Positions 9,701 through 17,345 of a stretch of 64,000 bases of DNA are shown one piece after another. A program made the position numbers and the translations under genes. Each line of letters begins with the position of its first letter. Within the stretch, counting starts at the first letter, position 1. Under the pieces are notes generated by a model that worked only from the letters and a program-made list of their open reading frames with translations, did not search any database and had not been told where the DNA came from. Location of the stretch: positions 2,170,001-2,234,000 of the forward strand of contig NZ_VMBG01000001.1 of NCBI RefSeq assembly GCF_007559335.1, given 5' to 3'. This DNA comes from Rariglobus hedericola (GTDB lineage: Bacteria > Verrucomicrobiota > Verrucomicrobiia > Opitutales > Opitutaceae).

Positions 9701-10391
9701 CGTCCCCGTCGCCGCCGAGACCGCCACCATCGCGCCTTACACCCGGACGCTCTACCCCAAATCCACCAGCGGCTCCACCGGCTCCGGCTCCGGACTGAAC
9801 GCCAATGCCTGGAATGGCTTTCGCGACCTCACCCGCGATAACATCCAGGCCCTCGCCGAGGAAATGGTTCTGCAAATCCGCAAACGCGGCCCGTTCCTAT
9901 CGCTCTCCGATTTCGTCAACCGCCGCCTCACCCCGCCGGCTTCCGACCCGCACCGCATGGGTTTGAGCGGTGCACTGCAGGCCGCCATCGACCGCGTCGT
10001 CAACCAGCGCAACGACGTCACCTCGCCGCTCAACGCACTCACCCTCACCACAGTCTCCAATTCTTTCCAGGAAAACGCCTACGTTCTCCCCAACGGCCTC
10101 GCCGGTTTCCCCGGTTACCTCCTCCAAGCCGACGTCCTCTCCGCCCTCGGCCCCACGCTCACCGCCCGCTCCGACACCTTCACCATCCGCACCTACGGAG
10201 ACTCCGTGAACCCCGCCACCGGCACCGTAACTGGCCGCGCCTGGTGCGAAGCCGTCGTCCAACGTCTCCCCGATTACGTCGATCCCTCCCTCGCCGCCAC
10301 CGCCACTCCCGCCGCCAATTCCACCAACGCCAAATTCGGCCGCCGCTTCCACATCGTCAGCTTCCGCTGGCTCTCACCCGAAGACATATGA
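6762..10391 (+). CDS. Giant GspK/PilX-like pilin-like protein (Verru_Chthon cassette A-like), copy 1
   Basis: 1209 aa. The N-terminus has a prepilin-peptidase-type site, KG|FALLITITLL, at residues 20-21/22. A long hydrophobic helix follows, then ...RVETQVASNSQSIAQARQNAL, as in PilX/GspK proteins. Position +5 of the mature form is Ile rather than Glu; GspK-type minor pseudopilins also lack Glu5. The remaining ~1100 residues are far larger than GspK (about 330). Near the C-terminus are FLSLSDFVNRRL and ARSDTFTIRTYG, which recall GspK's helical end, then GRAWCEAVVQRLPDYV and RRFHIVSFRWLSPEDI. From memory the size and N-terminus match the 'Verru_Chthon cassette protein A' type. It shares an ATGA overlap with the next gene. 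A paralog is at 39608-43255. Confidence 0.8.
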   Translation: MALPRHPSLVAPHRRSRSEKGFALLITITLLAFLVLLLVSLASLTRVETQVASNSQSIAQARQNALLALNLALGELQKHAGPDQRVTARADVLPPPAANHTWATVPSAPPPAVQPTAAQYTAARSADTASINTYWRASRNRQWTGVWKNHQRDPFDPAAPKNFNPIPGHPSDDTLLTPAWLVSGNEEAATFSPDTTLTGLSITSQAADDTLTDSTGVTHRLLVGPRTTGAITPADLDRLVTAPQKEIRATNVPGTDGAPTLVGHYAWWVGDEGVKARANLIDHHAATATPEARRTRLQSAQRPAIEAMTTTGTDGLGATYPANSPDLLNIFNASQLTYLSPAAAFPAELKTRFHDLSVTSRGVLADTRNGGLKQDLSYLLGRPTLADFRTALQASYGNPAVAPSAVSNSLFSSVTTPYATLPPDVSSSAQKYSDGIFTNSATWEQLWSFANQGASIDASDTGTPRLQTRTQHGLSPLIMQSKLFYSLRIDGGTVWVDVQPVVVLANPYNVKLGPADYVVRFSGTQPRLRFGNSTDPTEYSLGASTTPGQIAIANVFTANTRFVLSSTGIEAGEALIFTISAADNPGLVDDRLTFDATSTTSVILKNDFDPLTAITINTNQALPGLVAGVTKTHAALTVGQSGMFTALYLDASGPNDPAKALQFTFAQYTVDPANGAGLFFLVDPISSGTRVGGGLMNFYNQPPGSAASTVPQQAPFYQVNYRALWVNYISNNSANNHPVEFARTYGKNGASAPVGSPFNPWLDAHHMRPSPGAATTRWGIVNRGENAAQDQSAPQTLTPLSVRSTDAGFQNFLYDLPRADRPLASLGQLQHFNTAGFITATSFLSQGSVAYNSGIVHTWQTNYPISNSYPQPRVVRDQLFFSSSNFGYHYDGSYLWNDIFWDRFYFSTYPQTGDFDFATDKLVNARYRPFRDLTTTPWDDETQFRGDARSAASNLLVEGAFNINSTSVEAWKAVFSSLKNVPVAAETATIAPYTRTLYPKSTSGSTGSGSGLNANAWNGFRDLTRDNIQALAEEMVLQIRKRGPFLSLSDFVNRRLTPPASDPHRMGLSGALQAAIDRVVNQRNDVTSPLNALTLTTVSNSFQENAYVLPNGLAGFPGYLLQADVLSALGPTLTARSDTFTIRTYGDSVNPATGTVTGRAWCEAVVQRLPDYVDPSLAATATPAANSTNAKFGRRFHIVSFRWLSPEDI

Positions 10392-11137
10392 CCGCCTCCG
10401 TCCTCCGTCCGCTGTTCTCCGTCCTCTGTCTTCTCTCCACCGTCGCGCTCGCGCAGCCCGACGCCCCCAAACCACCCAAACTCCGCTTCCTCTTCATCGA
10501 CGAAAGCGCGGGCGCCTACTCGCTTAAACTCGGCACCACTTTTCGCCAGGTCAGCGCCAACCCCTACGAAATCAGCGCGCCTTACACACCCGCCGACGTC
10601 ACTTCACTCGACATCTACAAAACCCTCGCCGATCCCGTCACCGGCATCCCCAAGCCGGTCAAAATCGCCAGCGTCACCCCGTCGGCCAACACCCCCTCCG
10701 CGCTCGTCATCATCACCCCGCGCCCACCCGCGTCCCCCGACGTCGCCCCCGTTTACAAAGTCGAGTTCATCGACACCAACCCAGCCCTCTTCCCCGCCGG
10801 TTCCATCCGCATCATCAACCGCAGCCCCGTTTCGATGGCCGCGCAATTCAGCGACAGCCGCGTCGTCACCGCCCCGGGCGAAACCAGCCTCGTTCAACCC
10901 GCCACCGACTCGCGCCATCGTGTGCTTTTCAAAATCGCCATCCAAGTCCAGCAAGAGGCCGGCGGCTGGCAACTCATCCAGGACAGCATGACCGTCATCC
11001 GTGCCAAGGAGCGCATGTTCGGCATCCTCGTCTATTCCCCCGGCGGCATGAAACACATGCTCACTTCTGCCGAACTCGCCGAGTTTGGCCCGCCCAAACC
11101 CGGCTGCTTCTGGCTCACGTTTTCCGACACGCCCTGA
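10388..11137 (+). CDS. Secreted partner protein of the giant pilin-like cassette, copy 1
   Basis: 249 aa with a signal peptide ending VALAQ. The ATG at 10388 overlaps the stop of the giant gene (ATGA), so this start is firm even though the frame is open further upstream. The mature protein is beta-rich with no catalytic motif I can name. Its second half (SIRIINRSPVSMAAQFSD..., VYSPGGMKHML) matches in pattern the protein at 38864-39604 (HVRIMNLCPYPLAAKTG..., VFPNSDGAIRV), which sits in the same position behind the second giant copy. The pairing suggests a periplasmic or outer-membrane subunit working with the giant protein. Confidence 0.75.
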   Translation: MTASVLRPLFSVLCLLSTVALAQPDAPKPPKLRFLFIDESAGAYSLKLGTTFRQVSANPYEISAPYTPADVTSLDIYKTLADPVTGIPKPVKIASVTPSANTPSALVIITPRPPASPDVAPVYKVEFIDTNPALFPAGSIRIINRSPVSMAAQFSDSRVVTAPGETSLVQPATDSRHRVLFKIAIQVQQEAGGWQLIQDSMTVIRAKERMFGILVYSPGGMKHMLTSAELAEFGPPKPGCFWLTFSDTP

Positions 11138-11147
11138 ACCATCCGAC

Positions 11148-12596
11148 ATGTCCGCACCGCGTCCAAATCTCTACCGTCGTGTCACCGCGAGCGTTCCCCT
11201 CCTCGTCACGGTTGCCGTGCACGTCGTGCTCATCGCCATCGCGGGCTACTTCGTCGTCAGCGAACAAATCATCGGAAAGAAAAAATCCTTCGATGCCGCC
11301 ACTGCCTCGGAACCGTCGGTCGCCCAAAAACAGGTCGAACATCGCCTTCAGGTCGCCCGCAAAGCCGGGGGCTCATCCAGCTCATCGCCCGTCTCCGCCG
11401 CGCGCATTTTCTCCACGGCCGACAACGCCCTGCAAATGCCCGCCATGCCCGATTTGCCCTCCGTCGGCGCGAGTTCGCTCAGCGGCATGGGCTTCGGCGC
11501 CGGCCTCGGCGCGATGGGCACCGGCACCGGCTACAACACCGGACTCGGCTCCCGTTCTCTCGGCGGCTCCGGGTTCATGAGCATGAGCTTTCTGGGCGTC
11601 ACCAACCAGCGCGCCAGCAAAGTCGTCTTCGTCGTGGACATCAGCCCCGGCCTCATGGACATCCGCAAGGGCGGTTTCCGTGCATTCGAGATTCTCCGCA
11701 CCGAAATCTCCCGACTCATCAGCACGCTGCCTCCGGCCAACTCATTTAACGTCGTCCTGTTTGACGGACAATCCATCCGGCTTTTCGCCAAGGAACTCAC
11801 CCCCGCTACCGTCGCCAGCAAGACCGAGTTCTTCGAGTGGATCAAACCCATCAACGCCAGCCTTTCCTCCCTCGGTGGCAGCTCCATTCCCGGCCACGCG
11901 CCCCGCTGGACTTTCAGCCGCCCCGAAAAACTCAAACTCGACCCTGAATACGGCCCCGCCTCCTGGATTCAAAGTATCCAGGCCGCCCTCGAACAACAGC
12001 CCGACACCGTCTTCGTCATAACCGGTGGCGGAGCTGCCGGCCAGATTCGCTACAGCGACGAAAACATCGCCCGCCGCCGCGAACAACGCGCCAAACAGCT
12101 CGAAGAAATCAAGGCTTCCGGCCTCGACGTCGCCGGCATCAGCGCCGCCCGCGGCAAAGCCTTCGCCAAACTCCGCGCCGAGTTCGATGCCATCAACAAG
12201 AAGCTCGTCGCCCAAAAGAAAGATCCGTTCGTCATCCAGGACATCCGCCGCGTCCTCGCCGCCGATTTTCAAGCCGCGCTCAAGAAAGCCGGTTTCTCCC
12301 TCTCGCTCGATACCACCGGCTGGACCGACAAAAAAGGCGAACCCATCTGGACTGATTTCAGCACCAACGTCGCCACCTCCCACAATGCGGAATTCACCGA
12401 CGTGATCGGCCACGTATCCAGACTCCAATACGCGCTCAAAAACCGCGCCTCCCTCAATATTTTCCTGTTCACCGGTCCCGCTGAAAAAACCGAGGCCTCC
12501 GAGAAAAACCTTTCCACCCTTTCCTCCAAAAACGGAGGCAAATTCAACCTCATCACCACCAAACGTCTCGAAGAGTTGACCCGCAAGGAGTCCTGA
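11148..12596 (+). CDS. Membrane-anchored vWA-like protein
   Basis: 482 aa from the ATG at 11148, 10 bp after the previous stop. One membrane helix lies at about 14-37, followed by a charged stretch and a Gly-rich linker (about 106-145). A von Willebrand A-like domain begins at ASKVVFVVDISPGLMD. The MIDAS motif reads D164-I-S-P-G instead of DxSxS, so metal binding may be weakened. NSFNVVLFDGQSIRLF and DTVFVITGGGAAG fit the next vWA strands. A charged helical insert (about 310-365) precedes the C-terminal strands. It is probably periplasmic and tethered to the inner membrane. Copy 2 of the cassette has no equivalent gene. Confidence 0.72.
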   Translation: MSAPRPNLYRRVTASVPLLVTVAVHVVLIAIAGYFVVSEQIIGKKKSFDAATASEPSVAQKQVEHRLQVARKAGGSSSSSPVSAARIFSTADNALQMPAMPDLPSVGASSLSGMGFGAGLGAMGTGTGYNTGLGSRSLGGSGFMSMSFLGVTNQRASKVVFVVDISPGLMDIRKGGFRAFEILRTEISRLISTLPPANSFNVVLFDGQSIRLFAKELTPATVASKTEFFEWIKPINASLSSLGGSSIPGHAPRWTFSRPEKLKLDPEYGPASWIQSIQAALEQQPDTVFVITGGGAAGQIRYSDENIARRREQRAKQLEEIKASGLDVAGISAARGKAFAKLRAEFDAINKKLVAQKKDPFVIQDIRRVLAADFQAALKKAGFSLSLDTTGWTDKKGEPIWTDFSTNVATSHNAEFTDVIGHVSRLQYALKNRASLNIFLFTGPAEKTEASEKNLSTLSSKNGGKFNLITTKRLEELTRKES

Positions 12597-12689
12597 CAAC
12601 GTCAGCTTCCGGCTGACCGGCACGACTCTTTTTTCTCCCTCCTTCGCACCCGCACCACGGATGCCCAGCTACTGCTTTGCCTTCCCCCC

Positions 12690-15251
12690 ATGAAAATAAA
12701 AAACCCACCCCAAGAGCACTCACGCCGAACGCTCCGCCGTTCGTTATCCGTCCTCGCCGTCCTGTTCGCCACCTGCGCCCCCCTGTCCGCACAGACGCAG
12801 ACCATCACCGTCAACGCCAACTCCCACATCCGTGATATCCCCGCCGGCCTCGGAGGCGTCGTCGCCCTCACCACTTTCTGGAACAGCCTGTCCCCCAATT
12901 ATCGGGACGACATGATCAACGCCCGCATCGGCGCCGTCCGCATCCCCGGTTATCCCACCACCGGCGCCGGCGGAAGTATCGAAGAACTGGATATGCGCGT
13001 CGCCCAGATCCTCAACGTCGGAGGCCGCCCGGTTTTCATCCAGTATATCAAGGCGGAAACCAACACCGCGTTCAAAAACAAACTCCTCCGCACCGATGGC
13101 ACACTGTATCCCGCCGGCGACACCACCCCGATCGCCCAGCGTGTCGCCACCAACCTGGCGTTCCTCGTCAACCGCTACAAATCCGCCCCGTTTAATCTCA
13201 CCACACAATATTGGGAAATCGGCAACGAGCCCGACATCACCGTAGACTACAAGGTATCCACTCCGCAGGAATACATCGGCTTCTTCTCCGCCGCGCATAA
13301 CCAGCTCGTTGCCTCCGGTGTTCGCGGCAACGTCCTTCTCGCCGGTCCCGTCATCAGTTTTGAATACGGTTACGACACCGGCCGTGACACATTCATGCGC
13401 GACTTCCTCGACGCCTGTGGCGATCAGGTCGATATCGTCACCCGCCACGTTTACGCGACGATCTACAATTGGGAAACCACCGTCTATACCCCCTACGTGC
13501 TGCTCAACAGCAGCCTGGAAACGCTTCACTTCGACTCCAGTTTCGTCGCCGGCGGCCACCGCGGTGAAGGGGGACTGCTCAAGACCATGAACGATCACGG
13601 CGTTCCCTCCTCGGTCGGCACCGGCGTGACCGAGATGAACGTGGGCATCAACGGTGACGGAAACGGCTTCAGCTACAGCATCACTCAAGGCCTCTGGTTC
13701 CTTCTCTCCCACCACTACGCGCTGCAAAACCCGCGCAGCCTGCTTACGAACGCATTCATGTTCGACCGCGTCCAAGACGGTTATCAGGACGGTCACCTCG
13801 CGTTTTACACCAACACCAAGGCCCGCTCGTTCGCCTACTGGGCCCTCTACATGCACGGTGTCTTGACCGGCAACGAAGTCGTCGCCGCCACCAGCAACAC
13901 CCCTCGGCTCGTCGTCACTGCCACCAAGGACGACGCTTATCTCTACGTTCAGGTGATCAACCGCGACACGAACAGCTACACGGCGAACGTAACCATCAAC
14001 AACGCCCCGCCCGTCACCGCCGCCACGCGTTTCAATCTCTCCGCAACCGCCACTCCCGACACCGGTATCGCCACCACGCACGGCACGTCGTTCACCGAGA
14101 CCTTCGCACCCATGACCGCGTCGGTCTTCCGCTTCCCGCGCACCGACGCTCCCGTTCCTCCCATCGCGACTCCGCCCGCCACCATCTCGACGGTCCTGAA
14201 CACGAGTTTCGACACCGTGCCCACCGGTATGCTCACCTACGCCAACGGCTTCACGCCCGTCATTTCCGGCGGTCGTTTACAGCTCACCGGCACCACCGCC
14301 AACCAATCTTCGGCCGTCGTGTTTAAAGGCCAGGCCATGGGCGTCGCGCGCAGCCGCTTCCAAGCCCGCTTTGGTTTCAAGGTCGTCGGCACCACCGGGC
14401 AAGGCTTCGTTTTTGGCGCTTACTCCGCCAATCCGCTCGCGGTGGGTCCGGCCGGGCCGGGCCTCGGTTATGTCGGTCAAAACAACCGGCTCTGGGGCGT
14501 GAAGTTCGACAACTCCCCGAATCAGCTCAGCGTCATCTCCAACGTCACCAACGCCGCGGCCGACGGTTGGGCGACCAAGACCCACGCGGAATTGGACAAC
14601 GTGGATCTGTTCGCCGTCATCGACTACGACGGCAGCGAAGGCACCGTTCGCGCCCGCCTCCACCAAGGCACCGACGCCACCGGCACGCTCATCGCCGACG
14701 TGACCAACCGTATCGGCAATCCTTCCGCCCTTCCGGTGGGCACTGTCTTCGGCTTCACCGGCGGCTCGGGTCAGACCACCCACATCGAAAGCCTCGCGAT
14801 CACCATGGACTACTTCACCCCTGGCGCGGAGATGATCATCGACAATACCGCCACCTCCGGCGTCACCGTCACCGGCGCGTGGGACCCCGTGACGACTCCG
14901 GCCACCTATCACGGCACCAACTTCCTCACCGATGGAAACACCGGCAAGGGCACGAAATCCGTTCGCTTTAAACCGACGCTCCAAGGCTTCGGCTGGCGCG
15001 ACGTTTACATTCGCTGGCCGCAGTCCGGCAGCTTCGCGACCAACGTCCCGATCACAGTTGTCCACGCCGACGGCACTACGGCCCCCGGCGAGATCACCGT
15101 CGATCAAACCACCGGCGCCAGCGATTGGGTCAAAATCGGCACGTGGCGTTTCGTAAACGGCTCAGTCGGCTCCGTGCAGATCAACACCACCGGCACCACC
15201 GGCACCGTCGCCGCCGACGCCGTCCGCTTCGTCAACGTCGCCGCGCCTTGA
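12690..15251 (+). CDS. Secreted clan-A glycoside hydrolase with golvesin-like C-terminal domain
   Basis: 853 aa with a signal peptide ending LSAQ (residues 1-35). The TIM-barrel region shows YWEIGNEPD, with Glu180 as likely acid/base (the NEP motif of clan GH-A). GTGVTEMNVG places Glu315 as likely nucleophile. The overall pattern resembles the GH39/GH51/GH79 group, but I cannot fix the family. A beta-sandwich follows the barrel, then a lectin-like region from about 505. The last ~140 residues (IDNTATSGVTVTGAW...GWRDVYIRWP) match the golvesin C-terminal/CBM6-like fold. Substrate unknown; probably a plant or algal polysaccharide side chain. It follows the pilin-like cassette by 93 bp and ends before a strong terminator. 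Confidence 0.8.
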   Translation: MKIKNPPQEHSRRTLRRSLSVLAVLFATCAPLSAQTQTITVNANSHIRDIPAGLGGVVALTTFWNSLSPNYRDDMINARIGAVRIPGYPTTGAGGSIEELDMRVAQILNVGGRPVFIQYIKAETNTAFKNKLLRTDGTLYPAGDTTPIAQRVATNLAFLVNRYKSAPFNLTTQYWEIGNEPDITVDYKVSTPQEYIGFFSAAHNQLVASGVRGNVLLAGPVISFEYGYDTGRDTFMRDFLDACGDQVDIVTRHVYATIYNWETTVYTPYVLLNSSLETLHFDSSFVAGGHRGEGGLLKTMNDHGVPSSVGTGVTEMNVGINGDGNGFSYSITQGLWFLLSHHYALQNPRSLLTNAFMFDRVQDGYQDGHLAFYTNTKARSFAYWALYMHGVLTGNEVVAATSNTPRLVVTATKDDAYLYVQVINRDTNSYTANVTINNAPPVTAATRFNLSATATPDTGIATTHGTSFTETFAPMTASVFRFPRTDAPVPPIATPPATISTVLNTSFDTVPTGMLTYANGFTPVISGGRLQLTGTTANQSSAVVFKGQAMGVARSRFQARFGFKVVGTTGQGFVFGAYSANPLAVGPAGPGLGYVGQNNRLWGVKFDNSPNQLSVISNVTNAAADGWATKTHAELDNVDLFAVIDYDGSEGTVRARLHQGTDATGTLIADVTNRIGNPSALPVGTVFGFTGGSGQTTHIESLAITMDYFTPGAEMIIDNTATSGVTVTGAWDPVTTPATYHGTNFLTDGNTGKGTKSVRFKPTLQGFGWRDVYIRWPQSGSFATNVPITVVHADGTTAPGEITVDQTTGASDWVKIGTWRFVNGSVGSVQINTTGTTGTVAADAVRFVNVAAP

Positions 15252-15280
15252 TTCGCATCTCTTAATCCACCGCATCACCC

Positions 15281-15311
15281 GGCCGCCTCTTTTCACGAGA
15301 GGCGGCCTTTT
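15281..15311 (+). terminator. Rho-independent terminator
   Basis: A perfect 10-bp stem, GGCCGCCTCT / AGAGGCGGCC with a 7-nt loop, is followed by TTTT. It lies 30 bp after the clan-A glycosidase stop and closes the run that starts at 5401. Confidence 0.9.
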
Positions 15312-15397
15312 GGCTTAACGCTAGGCCTGAAACTGAATGCATTGACCTCCCGTTTAAGTCCGCACCTCGATCGACGATTCTTTCGCTTTCTTTCCTC

Positions 15398-17314
15398 ATG
15401 ACCCTCCGCCTCGCCTCACCCTTCCAAGATCATGCCGTGCTCCAGCGCGACCAAACTCTCCCCGTCTGGGGCTGGGCATCGCCGAACACCCGCATCCGCG
15501 TCACGCTCGCGGGCCACGAGGCGCACGGCCTGAGCAACGCCCATGGCGACTGGCTCATCCGCCTCCCCGCGCTCCCCGCCGGCGGCCCCCACATCCTCGT
15601 CGTCGAAACCCCCGCCACCTCCGAATCCCTCACGATCACCGATCTCCTCGTCGGCGAGGTCTGGCTCGCCTCCGGACAGTCCAACATGGAATGGCCGCTC
15701 GATCAGTCCCGTCCGTTTACCGACGAAGCCATCGCCACCGCCGACTTCCCCGGCATCCGTTTCTTCAAAGTCGCCCGACGCACCCACCTCGGCCCGCACC
15801 GCACCGTGGACGGCTCCTGGCAACTCGCCACGCCCTCCGCCGCGCCGCTGTTTTCCGCCGTCGCCTTCGCCTTCGCCCGCCGTCTCCACCGCGAACTCGG
15901 CGTCCCCGTCGGCATCCTCAGCTCCTCCTGGGGCGGCACCATCATCGAAACGTGGATGAGCCGCTCCACGCTCGCGCACAACCCCGACATCGCCGCGTGG
16001 TTCGCCGGCTACGAAGCCCGCGCCTGGACCACCGACCGCTGGAAAACCGTCGGCGAACTCGGTGCCGACGGACGCCTCGCCAACCCCAATCTCCCCGCCG
16101 ACCCCGGCCTCACCCAACCCTGGCACACCTCCGACCTCGACGACTCCACCTGGTTGTCCCTTCAGCTTCCCGCCTCCTGGCAATCCGCCGGCGAAAAATA
16201 CTCCGGCATCTTCTGGTTCCGCCGCACCGTCGAGATCCCCGCCGACTGGACCGGCCGCGACCTCGAGCTCCACCTCGGCGCCGCCGACAAACAAGACATC
16301 GCCTACGTCAACGGCACCGAAGTCGGCCGCACCGGCAAGGACCGCGAAGACCGTTTCTGGAACGTCCCCCGCACCTACACCGTTCCCGCCGCCCTCGTCA
16401 CCGGCCGCCGCCTCGTCATCGCCGTTCGCGTGTATTCATTTCTCTATGACGGCGGCCTCATCGGCCCGGCCCACCTCATGCGTGTCCACCCCGCCGACCA
16501 GCCCGACGCCGCGCTACCCCTCGCCGGCGCGTGGCGCTACCGCTGCGAACACAACTTCGGCGTCGTCACCGTGCCGCCCGCCGTCATGGGCCACGGCGAA
16601 CCCAACTCGCCCCACATTCTTTTCGACAACATGATCGCCCCGCTCGTGCCCTACGCCCTGCGCGGCGCCATCTGGTATCAGGGCGAGAGCAACGAATCCG
16701 CCCCGCACCTCTACGCCCGCCTCCTCCGCGATCTCGTGACCGACTGGCGCGCACAGTGGGGCATTCCCTCGTTCGCGTTCCACACCGTGCAACTCACCGC
16801 CTTCCGCAGCCCGCTGGCTCACGAGCCCGACAGCAAATGGGCCCGCCTCCGCGAAGCCCAGTCCGCCCTGCTCGCGCTCCCCGGCACCGGCATCGCCGTG
16901 ATCACCGACCTCGGCGAAGCGGCCGACATCCACCCGAAAAACAAAATCCCCGTCGGCGAACGTCTCGCACAAAGCGCACTCTCCCGCGACTACCACCGCG
17001 CCCTCGTCCCCAACGGCCCGCTGGCCTCCGCGTTCACCTTCAACGGCCCCTCCGCACGCGTCGCATTCACCGACACCGACGGCGTCCTCTCCACGACCGA
17101 CGGCGCCGCCCCGCGCACGGTCTTCGTCGCGGGCACAGACCGTATTTTCCACCCCGCGACCGCAACCATCGAAGGCACTTCCCTCCTCGTAACCAGCCCC
17201 GCCGTGCCGTCACCCGTCGCCGTCCGCTACGCTTGGGCCGACAACCCCGAAGGCAGCAACCTCACCGGCGCCTCCGGCCTTCCCGCCAGCCCCTTCCGCT
17301 CCGATCGTTGGTAA
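15398..17314 (+). CDS. SASA-family (sialate O-acetylesterase-like) carbohydrate esterase
   Basis: 638 aa. The catalytic SGNH-type motifs are present: LASGQSNMEW with nucleophile Ser95, GAIWYQGESNE, and the C-terminal DIHPKNKIPVGERLA carrying the Asp-x-x-His pair. A galactose-binding jelly-roll insert (about 245-350) sits inside the esterase, as in many bacterial members. The family removes O-acetyl groups from sialic acid or from xylan and mannan; with GH92 directly downstream, deacetylation of a mannose-rich glycan is plausible. No signal peptide is evident, so it may be intracellular or exported by another route. It ends just before GH92, with which it is probably co-transcribed. Confidence 0.9.
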   Translation: MTLRLASPFQDHAVLQRDQTLPVWGWASPNTRIRVTLAGHEAHGLSNAHGDWLIRLPALPAGGPHILVVETPATSESLTITDLLVGEVWLASGQSNMEWPLDQSRPFTDEAIATADFPGIRFFKVARRTHLGPHRTVDGSWQLATPSAAPLFSAVAFAFARRLHRELGVPVGILSSSWGGTIIETWMSRSTLAHNPDIAAWFAGYEARAWTTDRWKTVGELGADGRLANPNLPADPGLTQPWHTSDLDDSTWLSLQLPASWQSAGEKYSGIFWFRRTVEIPADWTGRDLELHLGAADKQDIAYVNGTEVGRTGKDREDRFWNVPRTYTVPAALVTGRRLVIAVRVYSFLYDGGLIGPAHLMRVHPADQPDAALPLAGAWRYRCEHNFGVVTVPPAVMGHGEPNSPHILFDNMIAPLVPYALRGAIWYQGESNESAPHLYARLLRDLVTDWRAQWGIPSFAFHTVQLTAFRSPLAHEPDSKWARLREAQSALLALPGTGIAVITDLGEAADIHPKNKIPVGERLAQSALSRDYHRALVPNGPLASAFTFNGPSARVAFTDTDGVLSTTDGAAPRTVFVAGTDRIFHPATATIEGTSLLVTSPAVPSPVAVRYAWADNPEGSNLTGASGLPASPFRSDRW

Positions 17315-17315
17315 T

Positions 17316-17345
17316 CTCCGTGTCCTCTGCGCCCTCTGTGTTGAA
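17316..17345 (+). repeat. Possible dispersed CTCTG-type repeat at a gene junction
   Basis: The junction of the esterase and GH92 genes reads CTCCGTGTCCTCTGCGCCC followed by TCTGTG. It resembles a CTCTGTG/CCTCTGCG motif that I recall scattered between genes in several bacterial phyla including Verrucomicrobiota. Only this one clear copy is in the window, so repeat status rests on recall. Confidence 0.3.

Noticed and set aside
7839-9875. Long open frame (678 codons) on the minus strand under the giant pilin-like gene
   Set aside because: Its composition is an artificial Gly/Val/Glu/Arg mix as expected opposite GC-rich coding DNA; the plus-strand protein has a signal helix and an end-to-end paralog.
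12744-14081. 445-codon open frame opposite the clan-A glycosidase
   Set aside because: Gly/Val/Asp-rich shadow with no signal peptide or motif; the plus strand has a signal peptide and the IGNEPD site.
16531-17319. N-terminal extension of the GH92 frame
   Set aside because: It overlaps the esterase gene in another frame and reads as Arg/Pro-rich noise; GH92 homology begins after 17340.
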